Assembly (NCBI RefSeq): GCF_004402215.1
Contig: NZ_SOEZ01000079.1
Location: forward strand, 93,444-157,443
Direction: 5' to 3'
Length of the DNA: 64,000 nt
Source: Cryobacterium tagatosivorans
GTDB taxonomy: Bacteria; Actinomycetota; Actinomycetes; Actinomycetales; Microbacteriaceae
In this document: piece after piece, positions 25,417 through 34,136 of the stretch
Layout: every line of letters begins with the position of its first letter
How positions within the stretch are numbered: position 1 is the first letter of the stretch
Notes under the pieces: generated by a model
What the model was told of the DNA's origin: nothing
What the model saw: the letters and a program-made list of their open reading frames with translations, nothing else
Database searches by the model: none
Made by a program: the position numbers and the translations under genes

Positions 25417-25458
25417 CACACACACACTTTCCGCACACATCAGCAGGAGAACCACGCC

Positions 25459-26601
25459 ATGACCGAGGCCACCCTCAGACCCCGCCCGAGCGAAGCGCAG
25501 CTCATTGCCCTGGCCGGCTCCAGCTACGAGCTGATCCTCGAGTTGCAGGATGCCTCCGGCGCGTATCCGGCCAGCCCCACCTTCTCCGCCTACAAGGGCT
25601 ACTCCTGGTTCCGCGACGGTGCCTTCATCGCCGACGGGGTCTCGAGCTTTGGCGGCGTCGACTCGGCCGGCCGGTTCTTCGATTGGTGCACCGGCATCCT
25701 GCTCGGCCGCGTGGACCAGGTGCGCCGGATCGTCGACGCGGCCGCGGCAGGGACCCCCGTCGGCGACGTGGAGATGCTGCCGACCCGGTTCACCTTCGCC
25801 GGGGAAGAGGGCGTGGATGACTGGTGGGATTTCCAGCTGGACGGCTACGGCACTTGGGTCTGGGCGGCCGTCGAGCACGCGAAGCGGCACGGGCAGGACC
25901 TGGCACGCTGGGAAGCCGCCATCGTGCTCAGCGTGGAGTACCTGGTCAGCTCCTGGCGGCGGCCGTGCTTCGACTGGTGGGAAGAGAACTCCGACCGGGT
26001 GCACGTCTCGACGCTCGGCTGCATCTCCGCCGGGCTGCGTGCCGCCCTGGGCTCGGGCTGCCTGGCCGATCCGCTGCGCGGCGCCGCCGAAGCGGCAGAC
26101 GCGGACATCCAGGCGCTCATCCGGGAACGCGGAACCATCGACGGTCACCTCGTGAAATGGCTCGGCTCCCGCGATGTCGACGCGAGCCTGCTGGCCGTGG
26201 TCGCCCCGCTCGGGGCGATCGGCCCGTCGACCGACGTCGGCCTGGCCACCATCTCCGCGGTCTCCTCGGCCCTCAACGTCGACGGAGGCGTGCACCGCTA
26301 CCTGGCGGACACCTTCTACGGCGGCGGCCAATGGCCGCTGCTCAGCTGCATGCTCGGACTGGCATATGCCCGGTCCGGGGAACCCGGCGCGGCGCTCGAG
26401 CAACTGGCCTGGGCGGCGGGGACGATCGGCGCCGACGGCTCCATGCCGGAGCAGGTGCGCGACCACCTGCTGGATGCGTCCCGGCGCGACGAGTGGGTCG
26501 AGCGGTGGGGCCCCGTGGCCCAGCCCCTGCTCTGGAGCCACGCAATGTACATTCGACTGGCCGTTGAACTCGACCTCAGCACACTGGAGAAGAAGCAATG
26601 A
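25459..26601 (+). CDS. GH15-like glycoside hydrolase (glucoamylase/isomaltose glucohydrolase type)
   Basis: A 380-residue (alpha/alpha)6-barrel enzyme. GYSWFRDGAF (about residues 50-59) is the GH15 substrate motif seen as YxWxRD. The proposed acid Glu is in DWWEENSDRVHVSTL (about 172-186) and the proposed base Glu in GSMPEQV (about 326-332). It has no signal peptide, so it works in the cytoplasm on imported oligosaccharide. Its small size and the neighbouring GH31 gene suggest release of glucose from short alpha-glucosides such as isomaltose-type sugars; the exact linkage is not readable. The ATG overlaps downstream coupling with GH31 (ATGA). Confidence 0.8.
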   Translation: MTEATLRPRPSEAQLIALAGSSYELILELQDASGAYPASPTFSAYKGYSWFRDGAFIADGVSSFGGVDSAGRFFDWCTGILLGRVDQVRRIVDAAAAGTPVGDVEMLPTRFTFAGEEGVDDWWDFQLDGYGTWVWAAVEHAKRHGQDLARWEAAIVLSVEYLVSSWRRPCFDWWEENSDRVHVSTLGCISAGLRAALGSGCLADPLRGAAEAADADIQALIRERGTIDGHLVKWLGSRDVDASLLAVVAPLGAIGPSTDVGLATISAVSSALNVDGGVHRYLADTFYGGGQWPLLSCMLGLAYARSGEPGAALEQLAWAAGTIGADGSMPEQVRDHLLDASRRDEWVERWGPVAQPLLWSHAMYIRLAVELDLSTLEKKQ

Positions 26602-28838
26602 TCCGCCACCGTCCCTTCGGGTCCGGCCACCCCTACTCCGTCGACACGGAGCAGCGCCGGCCGATCGACCCGGTCGCCGGCGCCGACCTCACCCTGGGCG
26701 TGCGCACCTCGGGCGACGTGGCCTCCGTCCTGTGCGAACTCGAACGCCGCACCGAGGGCCGGACCACCCGCGAGTCCCGGGAGCTCGCCCCGGCCCTGCG
26801 GTCCTCCCGCGGCCAGACCGTGGACGGCGGTCACCTCGCATCCGCCCAGGCCCGCCTGGCCCGGGCAAGCGGCGGCTGGCAGCTCACGCTGACCGACCTC
26901 GTCGCCGACGAGAACCTGCGCTACCGCTTCACCGCCACCGGCGCCGACGGGTCGGTGGAGAACACGCGCTGGTTCGAATGCGCCGTGTTCGGCTGGCGGG
27001 ATGCCGCCGGGGCGGTCCAGGCGGACGGCAGCGACCGCATCGTCCCCGGCACCGTCAGCGTGCTCGTCGGCGCCGGCCGGATCCGCCGGGTGCGCTTCGC
27101 CCTGCCCCTCGCGGCGAACGAGCACGTCACCGGCCTCGGCGAACGCTTCGACACCCTCGACCACCGGGGACACGCCCTCGACTCGGTCGTCTTCGAGCAG
27201 TACAAGAACCAGGGCGCCGAGCGCAAAACCTACCTGCCGATGCCGTTCGCGCACGTGGTGGGGGAGTCCGGCTGGGGATTCCACCTGCGCACCTCCCGCC
27301 GGAGCTGGTTCGACTTCGGCGCCGAGCAGCCGGGCCGGATCCTCGTCGAGGCCGAGACGGATGCGCCCGACGACGGCACCCCGGTGCTCGCCGTCTCGTT
27401 CTTCGACGGCTCACCCGCCGCCGTGCTCGACGCGTTCCTGGCCGAGGCCGGGCGGCCGGAGGAACTGCCCGACTGGGTCTTCCGCCTCTGGGCCAGTGGA
27501 AACGAGTGGAACACCCAGGCCGAGGTGATGCGCCAGGTCGACCTGCACGAGCGGCACGAGATCCCCGTCGGCTCGGTCGTCATCGAGGCGTGGAGCGACG
27601 AAAGCACCTTCACCGTGTTCCGCGATGCCCGGTACGAGGTCGACGAGGAGGGCGGCCCGCTGCGGCTGGACGATTTCACCTTCCCGGCCGACGGCGCCTG
27701 GCCCGACCCGAAGGGCATGGTCGACGACCTGCACGAGCGCGAGGTGCGCCTGCACCTCTGGCAGATTCCGCTGGTGAAGATGCGGCCGCACCCCACCGGC
27801 CAGGCGGCGGCGGACGCGCGCGCGGCGGTGCGCGAGGGGGTGCTCATCCGGGAGGAAGCGCCCGACGGGTCGCTCCGCCCGTACCGCAACCGCGGCTGGT
27901 GGTTCCCGCTCGGCCTGATGCCGGACCTGACCGACGAACGGTCGGCCCGCTGGTGGACAGAAAAGCGGCGCTACCTCGTCGACGAGATCGGCATCGACGG
28001 GTTCAAGACCGACGGTGGAGAACACGCCTGGGGACGCGACCTCGTCTACCGGAACGGCCTGCGCGGCGACGAGGGAAACAACCTGTTCCCGGTGCACTAC
28101 GCCAAGGCCTACGGCGACCTGCTCCGGTCGGCCGGCAAGGCGCCGGTGACCTTCAGCCGGGCCGGTTTCACCGGGTCCCAGGCGCACGGCGCGTTCTGGG
28201 CCGGCGACGAGAACTCCACCTGGGACGCGTTCCGCTGGTCGATGTTCGCCGGGCTGTCCGCGGCGTCGAGCGGCATGCTCTACTGGGGCTGGGACTTCGG
28301 CGGCTTCTCCGGGGACGTGCCGGACGGCGAGCTGTACCTGCGCGCGGCCGCCGCATCCGTGTTCGTGCCGATCATGCAGTACCACTCCGAGTTCAACCAC
28401 CACCGCACCCCGTCCCGGGACCGCACGCCGTGGAACATCGCGGAGCGCAACGCGGATGACCGGGTGATCCCGGTCTTCCGGCGCCTGATCGAGGTGCGCG
28501 AACGGCTCGTGCCCTACCTCGCCGAGCAGGCGCGTCGCACGATCGCCACGAGCACGCCGCTGATGCGGGCCCTCTACTTCGACCACCCGCACGACGAGAA
28601 CGTGTGGGCGCACCCGCTGCAGTGGATGCTCGGCGACGACCTGCTCGTCGCGCCGGTGCTCGAGGCCGGCGCCACCGACTGGCCGGTGTACCTGCCGGCC
28701 GGCGACTGGGTGGATGCCTGGACCGGCCAGGCCCTCGCCGGCGGCCGCACGCTGCGCCGCCCGGTGCCGTTGGACGAGATCCCGGTGTACTGCCGGGCCG
28801 AGTCGTGGGCGTCGCTGCGTCCCGTTTTCGGGAAGTGA
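26598..28838 (+). CDS. GH31 family alpha-glycosidase
   Basis: A 746-residue GH31 enzyme with an N-terminal beta-sandwich, (beta/alpha)8 barrel and C-terminal beta domains. The nucleophile Asp is in GIDGFKTDGGE (about residue 472), and the acid/base Asp is in FWAGDENSTW (about 535). WGWDFGGFSG is a further family motif. Members are alpha-glucosidases, alpha-xylosidases or related transglycosidases; KTDGGE is not decisive. It lacks a signal peptide and is translationally coupled to the GH15 gene. As last gene of the operon it completes cytoplasmic breakdown of the imported sugar. Confidence 0.9.
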   Translation: MIRHRPFGSGHPYSVDTEQRRPIDPVAGADLTLGVRTSGDVASVLCELERRTEGRTTRESRELAPALRSSRGQTVDGGHLASAQARLARASGGWQLTLTDLVADENLRYRFTATGADGSVENTRWFECAVFGWRDAAGAVQADGSDRIVPGTVSVLVGAGRIRRVRFALPLAANEHVTGLGERFDTLDHRGHALDSVVFEQYKNQGAERKTYLPMPFAHVVGESGWGFHLRTSRRSWFDFGAEQPGRILVEAETDAPDDGTPVLAVSFFDGSPAAVLDAFLAEAGRPEELPDWVFRLWASGNEWNTQAEVMRQVDLHERHEIPVGSVVIEAWSDESTFTVFRDARYEVDEEGGPLRLDDFTFPADGAWPDPKGMVDDLHEREVRLHLWQIPLVKMRPHPTGQAAADARAAVREGVLIREEAPDGSLRPYRNRGWWFPLGLMPDLTDERSARWWTEKRRYLVDEIGIDGFKTDGGEHAWGRDLVYRNGLRGDEGNNLFPVHYAKAYGDLLRSAGKAPVTFSRAGFTGSQAHGAFWAGDENSTWDAFRWSMFAGLSAASSGMLYWGWDFGGFSGDVPDGELYLRAAAASVFVPIMQYHSEFNHHRTPSRDRTPWNIAERNADDRVIPVFRRLIEVRERLVPYLAEQARRTIATSTPLMRALYFDHPHDENVWAHPLQWMLGDDLLVAPVLEAGATDWPVYLPAGDWVDAWTGQALAGGRTLRRPVPLDEIPVYCRAESWASLRPVFGK

Positions 28839-28843
28839 CGGGC

Positions 28844-29701
28844 ATGACGGACCAGGCCGCCACGGAGACCGGTGACGCGGCGACCAGGGCGCGGTTCGAC
28901 GCGTTCCTCGCCGAGCTGCGGGCGACGGCCGAGGCCGATCCCGAGATCGTCGGGCTCGTCGCGATGGGCTCGACGGCCGAACGCGACAGGGTCGACGAGT
29001 GGAGCGACCACGATTTCGCCCTGCTGACGGTTCCCGGCGCCGAGGACCGGTTCCGGGACAGCCTGGCCTGGCTCCCCGGGGCGGACCAGATCGCGCTCAG
29101 CGTGCGCGAGCATCACGGCGGGATGAAGGTCATCTACGACGACGGGCGCGTGCTCGAATTCGGGATCACCGACCTCCCCGGCCTGGCCGGGTGGCACGCG
29201 AACGCCTATGACGTGCTCTACGACGCGAACGGTGTGACGGATGCGATGGCGCGGGTCGCCGCCCGGCCCCTGCCGACCGGCGGGCCCGACGACGCGCGCG
29301 ACCTGGCCCTTGTGCTCACCCAGCTGTTCATCGGGGTGGGACGCGCCCGCCGGGGCGAACTGCTCAGCGCCGGAAACAGCATCCGCTCGGAGGCCGTGGC
29401 GTACCTGCTGCCGGTGCTGGGTCGGCGCGTCCCGGCCACGGGGCCCGAGCGGCTCGACAGCCTCGACCCGAGGCGCCGCTTCGAGGCGGCCCATCCGGCC
29501 GTCGGGGCCCGGATCGACGACCTGCTCACCCTTCGCCCGGAGGACTGCGCGCGAGCGCTGCTCGACCTGGCCGAAGAGCTGCTCGCGCCCGGGTGGGCGG
29601 AGTTCCCGCACCGCGGCGTCGCCGCAGTCCGGGCCCGCCTGGGCTGGGACCCATTTCAATCCCGCGAAACCGCAGTTGTGCGCGCTAAAACGCCCGAATA
29701 A
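28844..29701 (+). CDS. Nucleotidyltransferase domain protein
   Basis: A 285-residue protein with a polymerase-beta-type nucleotidyltransferase fold. The motif MGSTAERDRVDEWSDHDFAL (about residues 44-63) gives the GS and DxD metal-binding residues. The C-terminal half is helical, as in aminoglycoside adenylyltransferase-like proteins, but the substrate is unknown. It starts 5 bases after the GH31 gene, so it may be read from the same operon. The C-terminal end SRETAVVRAKTPE is encoded by the left arm of a family A palindrome and the stop TAA lies in its loop. The repeat has therefore replaced or extended the original end. Confidence 0.75.
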   Translation: MTDQAATETGDAATRARFDAFLAELRATAEADPEIVGLVAMGSTAERDRVDEWSDHDFALLTVPGAEDRFRDSLAWLPGADQIALSVREHHGGMKVIYDDGRVLEFGITDLPGLAGWHANAYDVLYDANGVTDAMARVAARPLPTGGPDDARDLALVLTQLFIGVGRARRGELLSAGNSIRSEAVAYLLPVLGRRVPATGPERLDSLDPRRRFEAAHPAVGARIDDLLTLRPEDCARALLDLAEELLAPGWAEFPHRGVAAVRARLGWDPFQSRETAVVRAKTPE

Positions 29702-29724
29702 GGCGCACAACTGCGGTTTCGCGG
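29662..29724 (-). repeat. Palindromic 3'-end repeat, family A copy 3
   Basis: Arms 29662-29683 and 29703-29724 pair perfectly over 22 bases. The loop reads as the reverse complement of copy 1's loop, so it points in the minus direction. It lies at a convergent junction: one gene's stop (29699-29701) is in the loop, and the M3 peptidase stop (29725-29727) immediately follows the right arm. Confidence 0.92.
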
Positions 29725-31779
29725 TTAGTTGAGGCCGCGGCGGTCGAGGAGAGGCTGGATGATCGCGTCGCGGCCGCGGAAGTCGCGGTAGGCCTCCAGC
29801 GGATCCATCCGGCCGCCGACGCCGAGCAGGCGGTCGCGGAAGCGGTCGCCGTTCTCCCGGGTGAGCCCGCCGTTCTCGGTGAACCACTCGACCGTGTCCG
29901 CGTCGAGGACCTCGCTCCAGATGTACGAGTAGTAGCCGGCGTCATAGCCGCCGGAGAAGGTGTGCGCGAAGTAAGTGCTGGCGTACCGGGTGGGCACGAG
30001 CGGGTTGTCGAGGCCGACGGCGGCGAGGGCGGATGCCTCGAACTCGGCGACATCCGTCACCACCGTGTCCGCACCGATCCGGTGCCAGGCCTGGTCGAGC
30101 AGGGCAGCGGCGAGGTACTCGCTGGTCGAGAAGCCCTCGTTGAACGTGGCGGACGCGTGGATCCGGTCGACGAGCTCCTGCGGCATCGGCTCACCGGTTT
30201 CGTGGTGCCGGGCGTAGTTGGCCAGCACCTCCGGCTGGAGCATCCACATCTCGTTGACCTGGCTGGGGAACTCGACGAAGTCGCGGTACACGTTCGTGCC
30301 GGAGAACTTCGGGTAGGTCACCTGCGCGAACAGCCCGTGCAGCGCGTGCCCGAATTCGTGGAAGAGCGTGTTCACCTCGTCGAAGCTGAGCAGCGTGGGC
30401 TCGCCGGCGGCGGGCTTGGCGACGTTCATGTTGTTGCAGACGACGGTGGGCGTTTCCAGCAGCGCCGACTGGGAGATCAGCGGGTTCATCCACGCCCCGC
30501 CGCGCTTGGAATCGCGGGTGTAGAAGTCGCCGATGTACAGGCCGACGGGGGAACCGTCCTCGTTCGAGACCTCGAAGACCCGGGCGTCCGGATGCCAGGC
30601 GACCAGGTCGGGGCGCGGGGCGAAGGTCACCCCGTAGAGCCGGGTGGCCGCGTGGAAGACGCCGTCCTGCAGCACCCGCTCGAGTTCGAAGTAGGGGCGC
30701 ATGGCGGAAGTGTCCACGTCGTACGTGGCCTGGCGCACCTTCTCGGTGTAGAACGCCCAGTCCCAGGCGGCGAGCTCGAAGCCCGCACCGGAGGCGTCGA
30801 TGATCTTCTGCAGCTCGGCCTGCTCGACCCGGGCATTCCTGGCCGCCGCAGGGGCGAGGCGTCCGAGCATCCCGGCGACGGCATCCGGCGTCTTCGCCGT
30901 CTCGTCGGCCGTGACGAAGGCGGCGTGGCTGTCGAAGCCGAGCAGCCTCGCCCGCTCGGCCCGCAGGCGCGAGATCTCGAGGACCAGGTCGCGGTTGTCG
31001 TGCGCGCCGCCGCGGATGCCGCGGGCCGCGGAGGCCGACAGCAGCCGCTCGCGAACCTCCCGGCTGGTCAGGCTCGCCAGGTACGGGTGGGAGGTCGGGA
31101 GCACGAGGCCGATCAGGTAGCCATCCAGCCCGCGCTCCTTCGCGGCCTCGGCGGCGGCCGAGATCTCCCCGGCGGCGAGGCCGTCCAGGTCGGCGACATC
31201 GTCGACCAGGACGGCGAGCTCGTTGGTGTCGGCCAGGAGGTTCTTCTCGAAGCGCGTCGTCAGCGTCGACAGGCGCTTGTTGTAGTCGCGGAGGGTGGCC
31301 TTGTCGGCATCGGACAGCCCGGCCCCGGCGAGGGTGAACTCGGTGTGGTAGCGCTCGACCAGGTAGAGCGACTCGGCGTCCCGGCCCGGCTCCTCACGCT
31401 GCTCGTGCACGGACGCGATCCGGGAGTACAGCCCGGGGTCCAGCCGGATGGCGTCCTCGTGGGCGGCGAGCAGCGGCGCCAGTTCCTCCTCGAGGGCGTT
31501 GGTGAAGTCGTTCGAGTCGGACGAGCTCTTGTTGAAGAACACCGCGGCGACCCGCTGGAGGGTGGTCCCGCTGCGCTCGAGCGGCAGCAGCGTGTTCTCG
31601 AACGTCGGCTCATCCGGGTTGGACACGATCAGCGCGATCTCGGCGAGCTGCTCGGCGATGCCGTGGTCGAATGCCTCCCGGTAGTGCTCGTCCCTGATGT
31701 CCGCGAACGGCGGCAGCTGGTACGGGAGCGTGCTCGGAGCGAGGAAGGGGTTCACGGAGGAGTTCACGGAGTCAGCCAT
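29725..31779 (-). CDS. M3 family metallopeptidase (peptidyl-dipeptidase Dcp/oligopeptidase type)
   Basis: A 684-residue cytoplasmic zinc oligopeptidase. The HExxH zinc site is LFHEFGHALHGLF (about residues 455-467), with the third ligand Glu in NEMWMLQPEVL (about 490). The C-terminal block GGYDAGYYSYIWSEVLDADT is characteristic of Dcp/OpdA enzymes, which degrade short peptides. Length is normal for the family. A TAGGGT box lies 6 bases before the ATG and there is no ribosome-binding site, so the message is probably leaderless. Its stop codon abuts the palindrome. Confidence 0.95.
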   Translation of the reverse strand: MADSVNSSVNPFLAPSTLPYQLPPFADIRDEHYREAFDHGIAEQLAEIALIVSNPDEPTFENTLLPLERSGTTLQRVAAVFFNKSSSDSNDFTNALEEELAPLLAAHEDAIRLDPGLYSRIASVHEQREEPGRDAESLYLVERYHTEFTLAGAGLSDADKATLRDYNKRLSTLTTRFEKNLLADTNELAVLVDDVADLDGLAAGEISAAAEAAKERGLDGYLIGLVLPTSHPYLASLTSREVRERLLSASAARGIRGGAHDNRDLVLEISRLRAERARLLGFDSHAAFVTADETAKTPDAVAGMLGRLAPAAARNARVEQAELQKIIDASGAGFELAAWDWAFYTEKVRQATYDVDTSAMRPYFELERVLQDGVFHAATRLYGVTFAPRPDLVAWHPDARVFEVSNEDGSPVGLYIGDFYTRDSKRGGAWMNPLISQSALLETPTVVCNNMNVAKPAAGEPTLLSFDEVNTLFHEFGHALHGLFAQVTYPKFSGTNVYRDFVEFPSQVNEMWMLQPEVLANYARHHETGEPMPQELVDRIHASATFNEGFSTSEYLAAALLDQAWHRIGADTVVTDVAEFEASALAAVGLDNPLVPTRYASTYFAHTFSGGYDAGYYSYIWSEVLDADTVEWFTENGGLTRENGDRFRDRLLGVGGRMDPLEAYRDFRGRDAIIQPLLDRRGLN

Positions 31780-31821
31780 CCGACCACCCTAGTTGGGCCG
31801 CTACCTGAGTAGGCTCGGAGC

Positions 31822-32655
31822 ATGACCGACTCGCCCGAACGCCCGGAGACGGCGCCGCGAGAGCACTACACTCACGGCCACCACGAGAGCGTGCTCCGAT
31901 CGCACACCTGGCGGACGGTCGCGAACTCCGCGGCCTACCTCATCCCGCACCTGGCCGCCGGACTGACCCTGCTCGACGTGGGCTGCGGCCCCGGCACGAT
32001 CACGGTCGACCTGGCCCGGCGGATCGCGCCCGGCCGGGTCGTCGGCATCGACGCCTCCGCCGAGATCATCGAGCACGCTGCCGGCCTGGCCTTCGACGAG
32101 GGCGTTCGCAACGCGAGCTTCCAGGTCGGCGACGTCTACTCGCTCGGGTTCGCCGACGACTCCTTCGACATCGTGCACGCCCACCAGGTGATCCAGCACG
32201 TGGCCAACCCCGTCGCGGCCATGCGCGAAATCCGTCGGGTGCTCCGGCCCGGCGGGATCTTCGCGGCCAGGGACGTCGACTACGGGGGAGTCATGTACTA
32301 CCCCCGGCTGCAGGGCCTGTCGGAGTGGATGACCGTGTACCGCGACGTGCATTACTGGAACGGCGGCGACCCTGACGCCGGGCGTGCGCTCAAGGCCTGG
32401 GCGCGCCTCGCCGGGTTCTCCGACGTGGAGAGCAGCGCGTCGATCTGGTGCTTCGCCAACGCGATCGAACGTGAGTGGTGGGGCGAATCCTGGGCGGTTC
32501 GGGCGACCGAATCGAGCTTCGCGACGCACGCCATCGAGGCCGGAGTGGCCGACTTCGCCGACCTGCAGGCGATGGCCGCCGCCTGGCGCCAGTGGGCGGC
32601 CGACCCGGACGGCTGGTTCGGCATGCCGCACGGCGAGATCATCGCACGGGGGTAA
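31822..32655 (+). CDS. Class I SAM-dependent methyltransferase (UbiE-like)
   Basis: A 277-residue methyltransferase. Motif I is LLDVGCGPGTITVDLA (about residues 50-65), followed by the acidic VVGIDAS and the post-II motif FDIVHAHQVIQHVANP. The C-terminal segment with WGESWAVRATES is typical of the small-molecule UbiE/COQ5-like group. The substrate is unknown. It is divergent from the M3 peptidase and 8 bases upstream of an acyl-CoA ligase gene, so it forms a cassette with the ligase and thiolase. A TAGGCT box (31810-31815) ends 6 bases before the ATG, indicating a leaderless start. Confidence 0.87.
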   Translation: MTDSPERPETAPREHYTHGHHESVLRSHTWRTVANSAAYLIPHLAAGLTLLDVGCGPGTITVDLARRIAPGRVVGIDASAEIIEHAAGLAFDEGVRNASFQVGDVYSLGFADDSFDIVHAHQVIQHVANPVAAMREIRRVLRPGGIFAARDVDYGGVMYYPRLQGLSEWMTVYRDVHYWNGGDPDAGRALKAWARLAGFSDVESSASIWCFANAIEREWWGESWAVRATESSFATHAIEAGVADFADLQAMAAAWRQWAADPDGWFGMPHGEIIARG

Positions 32656-32663
32656 CGCACACC

Positions 32664-34136
32664 ATGCCATTCCTGGATCGGCTCGAGCACTGGGCGCGCG
32701 TTCGGCCCCACGCCACCGCGGTGGAGGTGGGCGCCGACCGCCTGGGCTTCGCCGAGCTGCGCGACCGGGCGGCATCCCTCGTCGACGACGGTGCGGGCGC
32801 CGGTGTCGGCGCCGCTTCCGGTGAGGACCCACCGCTCACCGCGCTCAGCCTGCCCAACGGGACCGAGTTCGCCGTGCGCTTCGCGGCCGCCGTGGCCGGC
32901 AGCGGAGTCTGCGCCGTGCTGGATCCCGGGTGGCCGGATGCGCAGCGCGCGGCCGTCCGGGACCGCCTGCGCGAGTTCCGCCCGGGACCACCGGCCGCCG
33001 GCGCCGACACCGGACACTCCACCGGCGGCAAGCCCTCCGCCGCACTCGCGGACGGCCCCGCCGACTCCGTCTTCCTGCTCGGCTTCACCTCCGGCACGAC
33101 CTCCCTGCCCAAGGCGTTCACCCGGTCCCGCGGGTCCTGGCAGCGCTCCTTCGAGCACAGCACCGCGTTCTTCGGCCTGACCGGCGCCGAACGCACACTG
33201 GCCCCCGGGCCGCTCTCGTCCAGCCTCACCCTCTTCGCCCTCGCCGAATCCCTGCACGCCGGGGCGGCTTTCTTCGCCCTGCCGAGCTTCGACGCCGGCG
33301 CCGCCATCGCTTGCGTGAGCGCCCGAAGGATCACCCGGATCGTGGCGGCGCCCGCCGCGTTGCGCCTGATCAGCGAGCGCGCCGTCGCCGCCGGCGCTGA
33401 CGGAACCGGTCTGACGGGCATCGTCAGCGCCGGCGCGAAACTGGACGCCGCCACCCGGGCGCTGGTCCGACGCTGGGCCCCCAACGCGACCGTCTACGAG
33501 TACTACGGCGCCGCCGAACTCAGCTACGTCACCGCGTCGGCGCTCCGCCCCGGCGAGGAGCCCGATCCGTCGGCGACCGCCGTCGGCCGCGCCCTGCCCG
33601 GCGTGCACCTCGCCATCCGGGGAGACGAGGGCGGCGAGCTGCCCGTCGGGGTACCGGGCACGATCTTCGTGCGCAGCCCCCTCGTCAGCGACGGGTACGC
33701 CTGGGGTGACGACGGCGAGGCCTACCGCCGCGACGGCGACTGGTGCACGGTGGGCGACCAGGGATTCCTGGACGCGGATGCCGTGCTGCACCACCTCGGC
33801 CGCAGGGCCGACATGATCGTCACCGCCGGCCACAACGTCTACCCGCACGAGGTGGAGGTCGCGCTGCGGGACGTGCCCGGCGCGCGCACGATCATCGTGA
33901 CCGGCGTGCCCGACCCGCGCCGCGGCAGCAAGCTGGTCGCTGCCGTGATCGGCGGCGCCGAGGCGGATGCCGCGGGCCTCCGGTCGGCCGCGGTGTCCCG
34001 GCTCGCCGCGCCCAAGCGCCCCCGCGCCTGGTACGCCCTGGCCGAAGAGCCGCTCACCGCGTCCGGCAAACTCAGCCGCCGCCTGCTCGGCGACTGGATC
34101 ACGGAAGGGGACGACCGTGTCCGACCTCTCGGCTAG
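32664..34136 (+). CDS. AMP-dependent acyl-CoA synthetase/ligase
   Basis: A 490-residue ANL-superfamily enzyme that should activate a carboxylic acid with ATP and CoA. The P-loop-like motif is LLGFTSGTTSLPKAFTRS (about residues 140-157). VYEYYGAAELSYVT (about 278-291) is the A5 region, and GDWCTVGDQGFLD and GRRADMIVTAGHNVYPHEVE (about 380-399) follow. The C-terminal lysine motif is TASGKLSRR (about 467-475). The end overlaps the thiolase start by 20 bases. The pairing of an AMP ligase with a thiolase resembles staphylococcal vraA-vraB (from memory). The acid used is unknown. Confidence 0.88.
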   Translation: MPFLDRLEHWARVRPHATAVEVGADRLGFAELRDRAASLVDDGAGAGVGAASGEDPPLTALSLPNGTEFAVRFAAAVAGSGVCAVLDPGWPDAQRAAVRDRLREFRPGPPAAGADTGHSTGGKPSAALADGPADSVFLLGFTSGTTSLPKAFTRSRGSWQRSFEHSTAFFGLTGAERTLAPGPLSSSLTLFALAESLHAGAAFFALPSFDAGAAIACVSARRITRIVAAPAALRLISERAVAAGADGTGLTGIVSAGAKLDAATRALVRRWAPNATVYEYYGAAELSYVTASALRPGEEPDPSATAVGRALPGVHLAIRGDEGGELPVGVPGTIFVRSPLVSDGYAWGDDGEAYRRDGDWCTVGDQGFLDADAVLHHLGRRADMIVTAGHNVYPHEVEVALRDVPGARTIIVTGVPDPRRGSKLVAAVIGGAEADAAGLRSAAVSRLAAPKRPRAWYALAEEPLTASGKLSRRLLGDWITEGDDRVRPLG

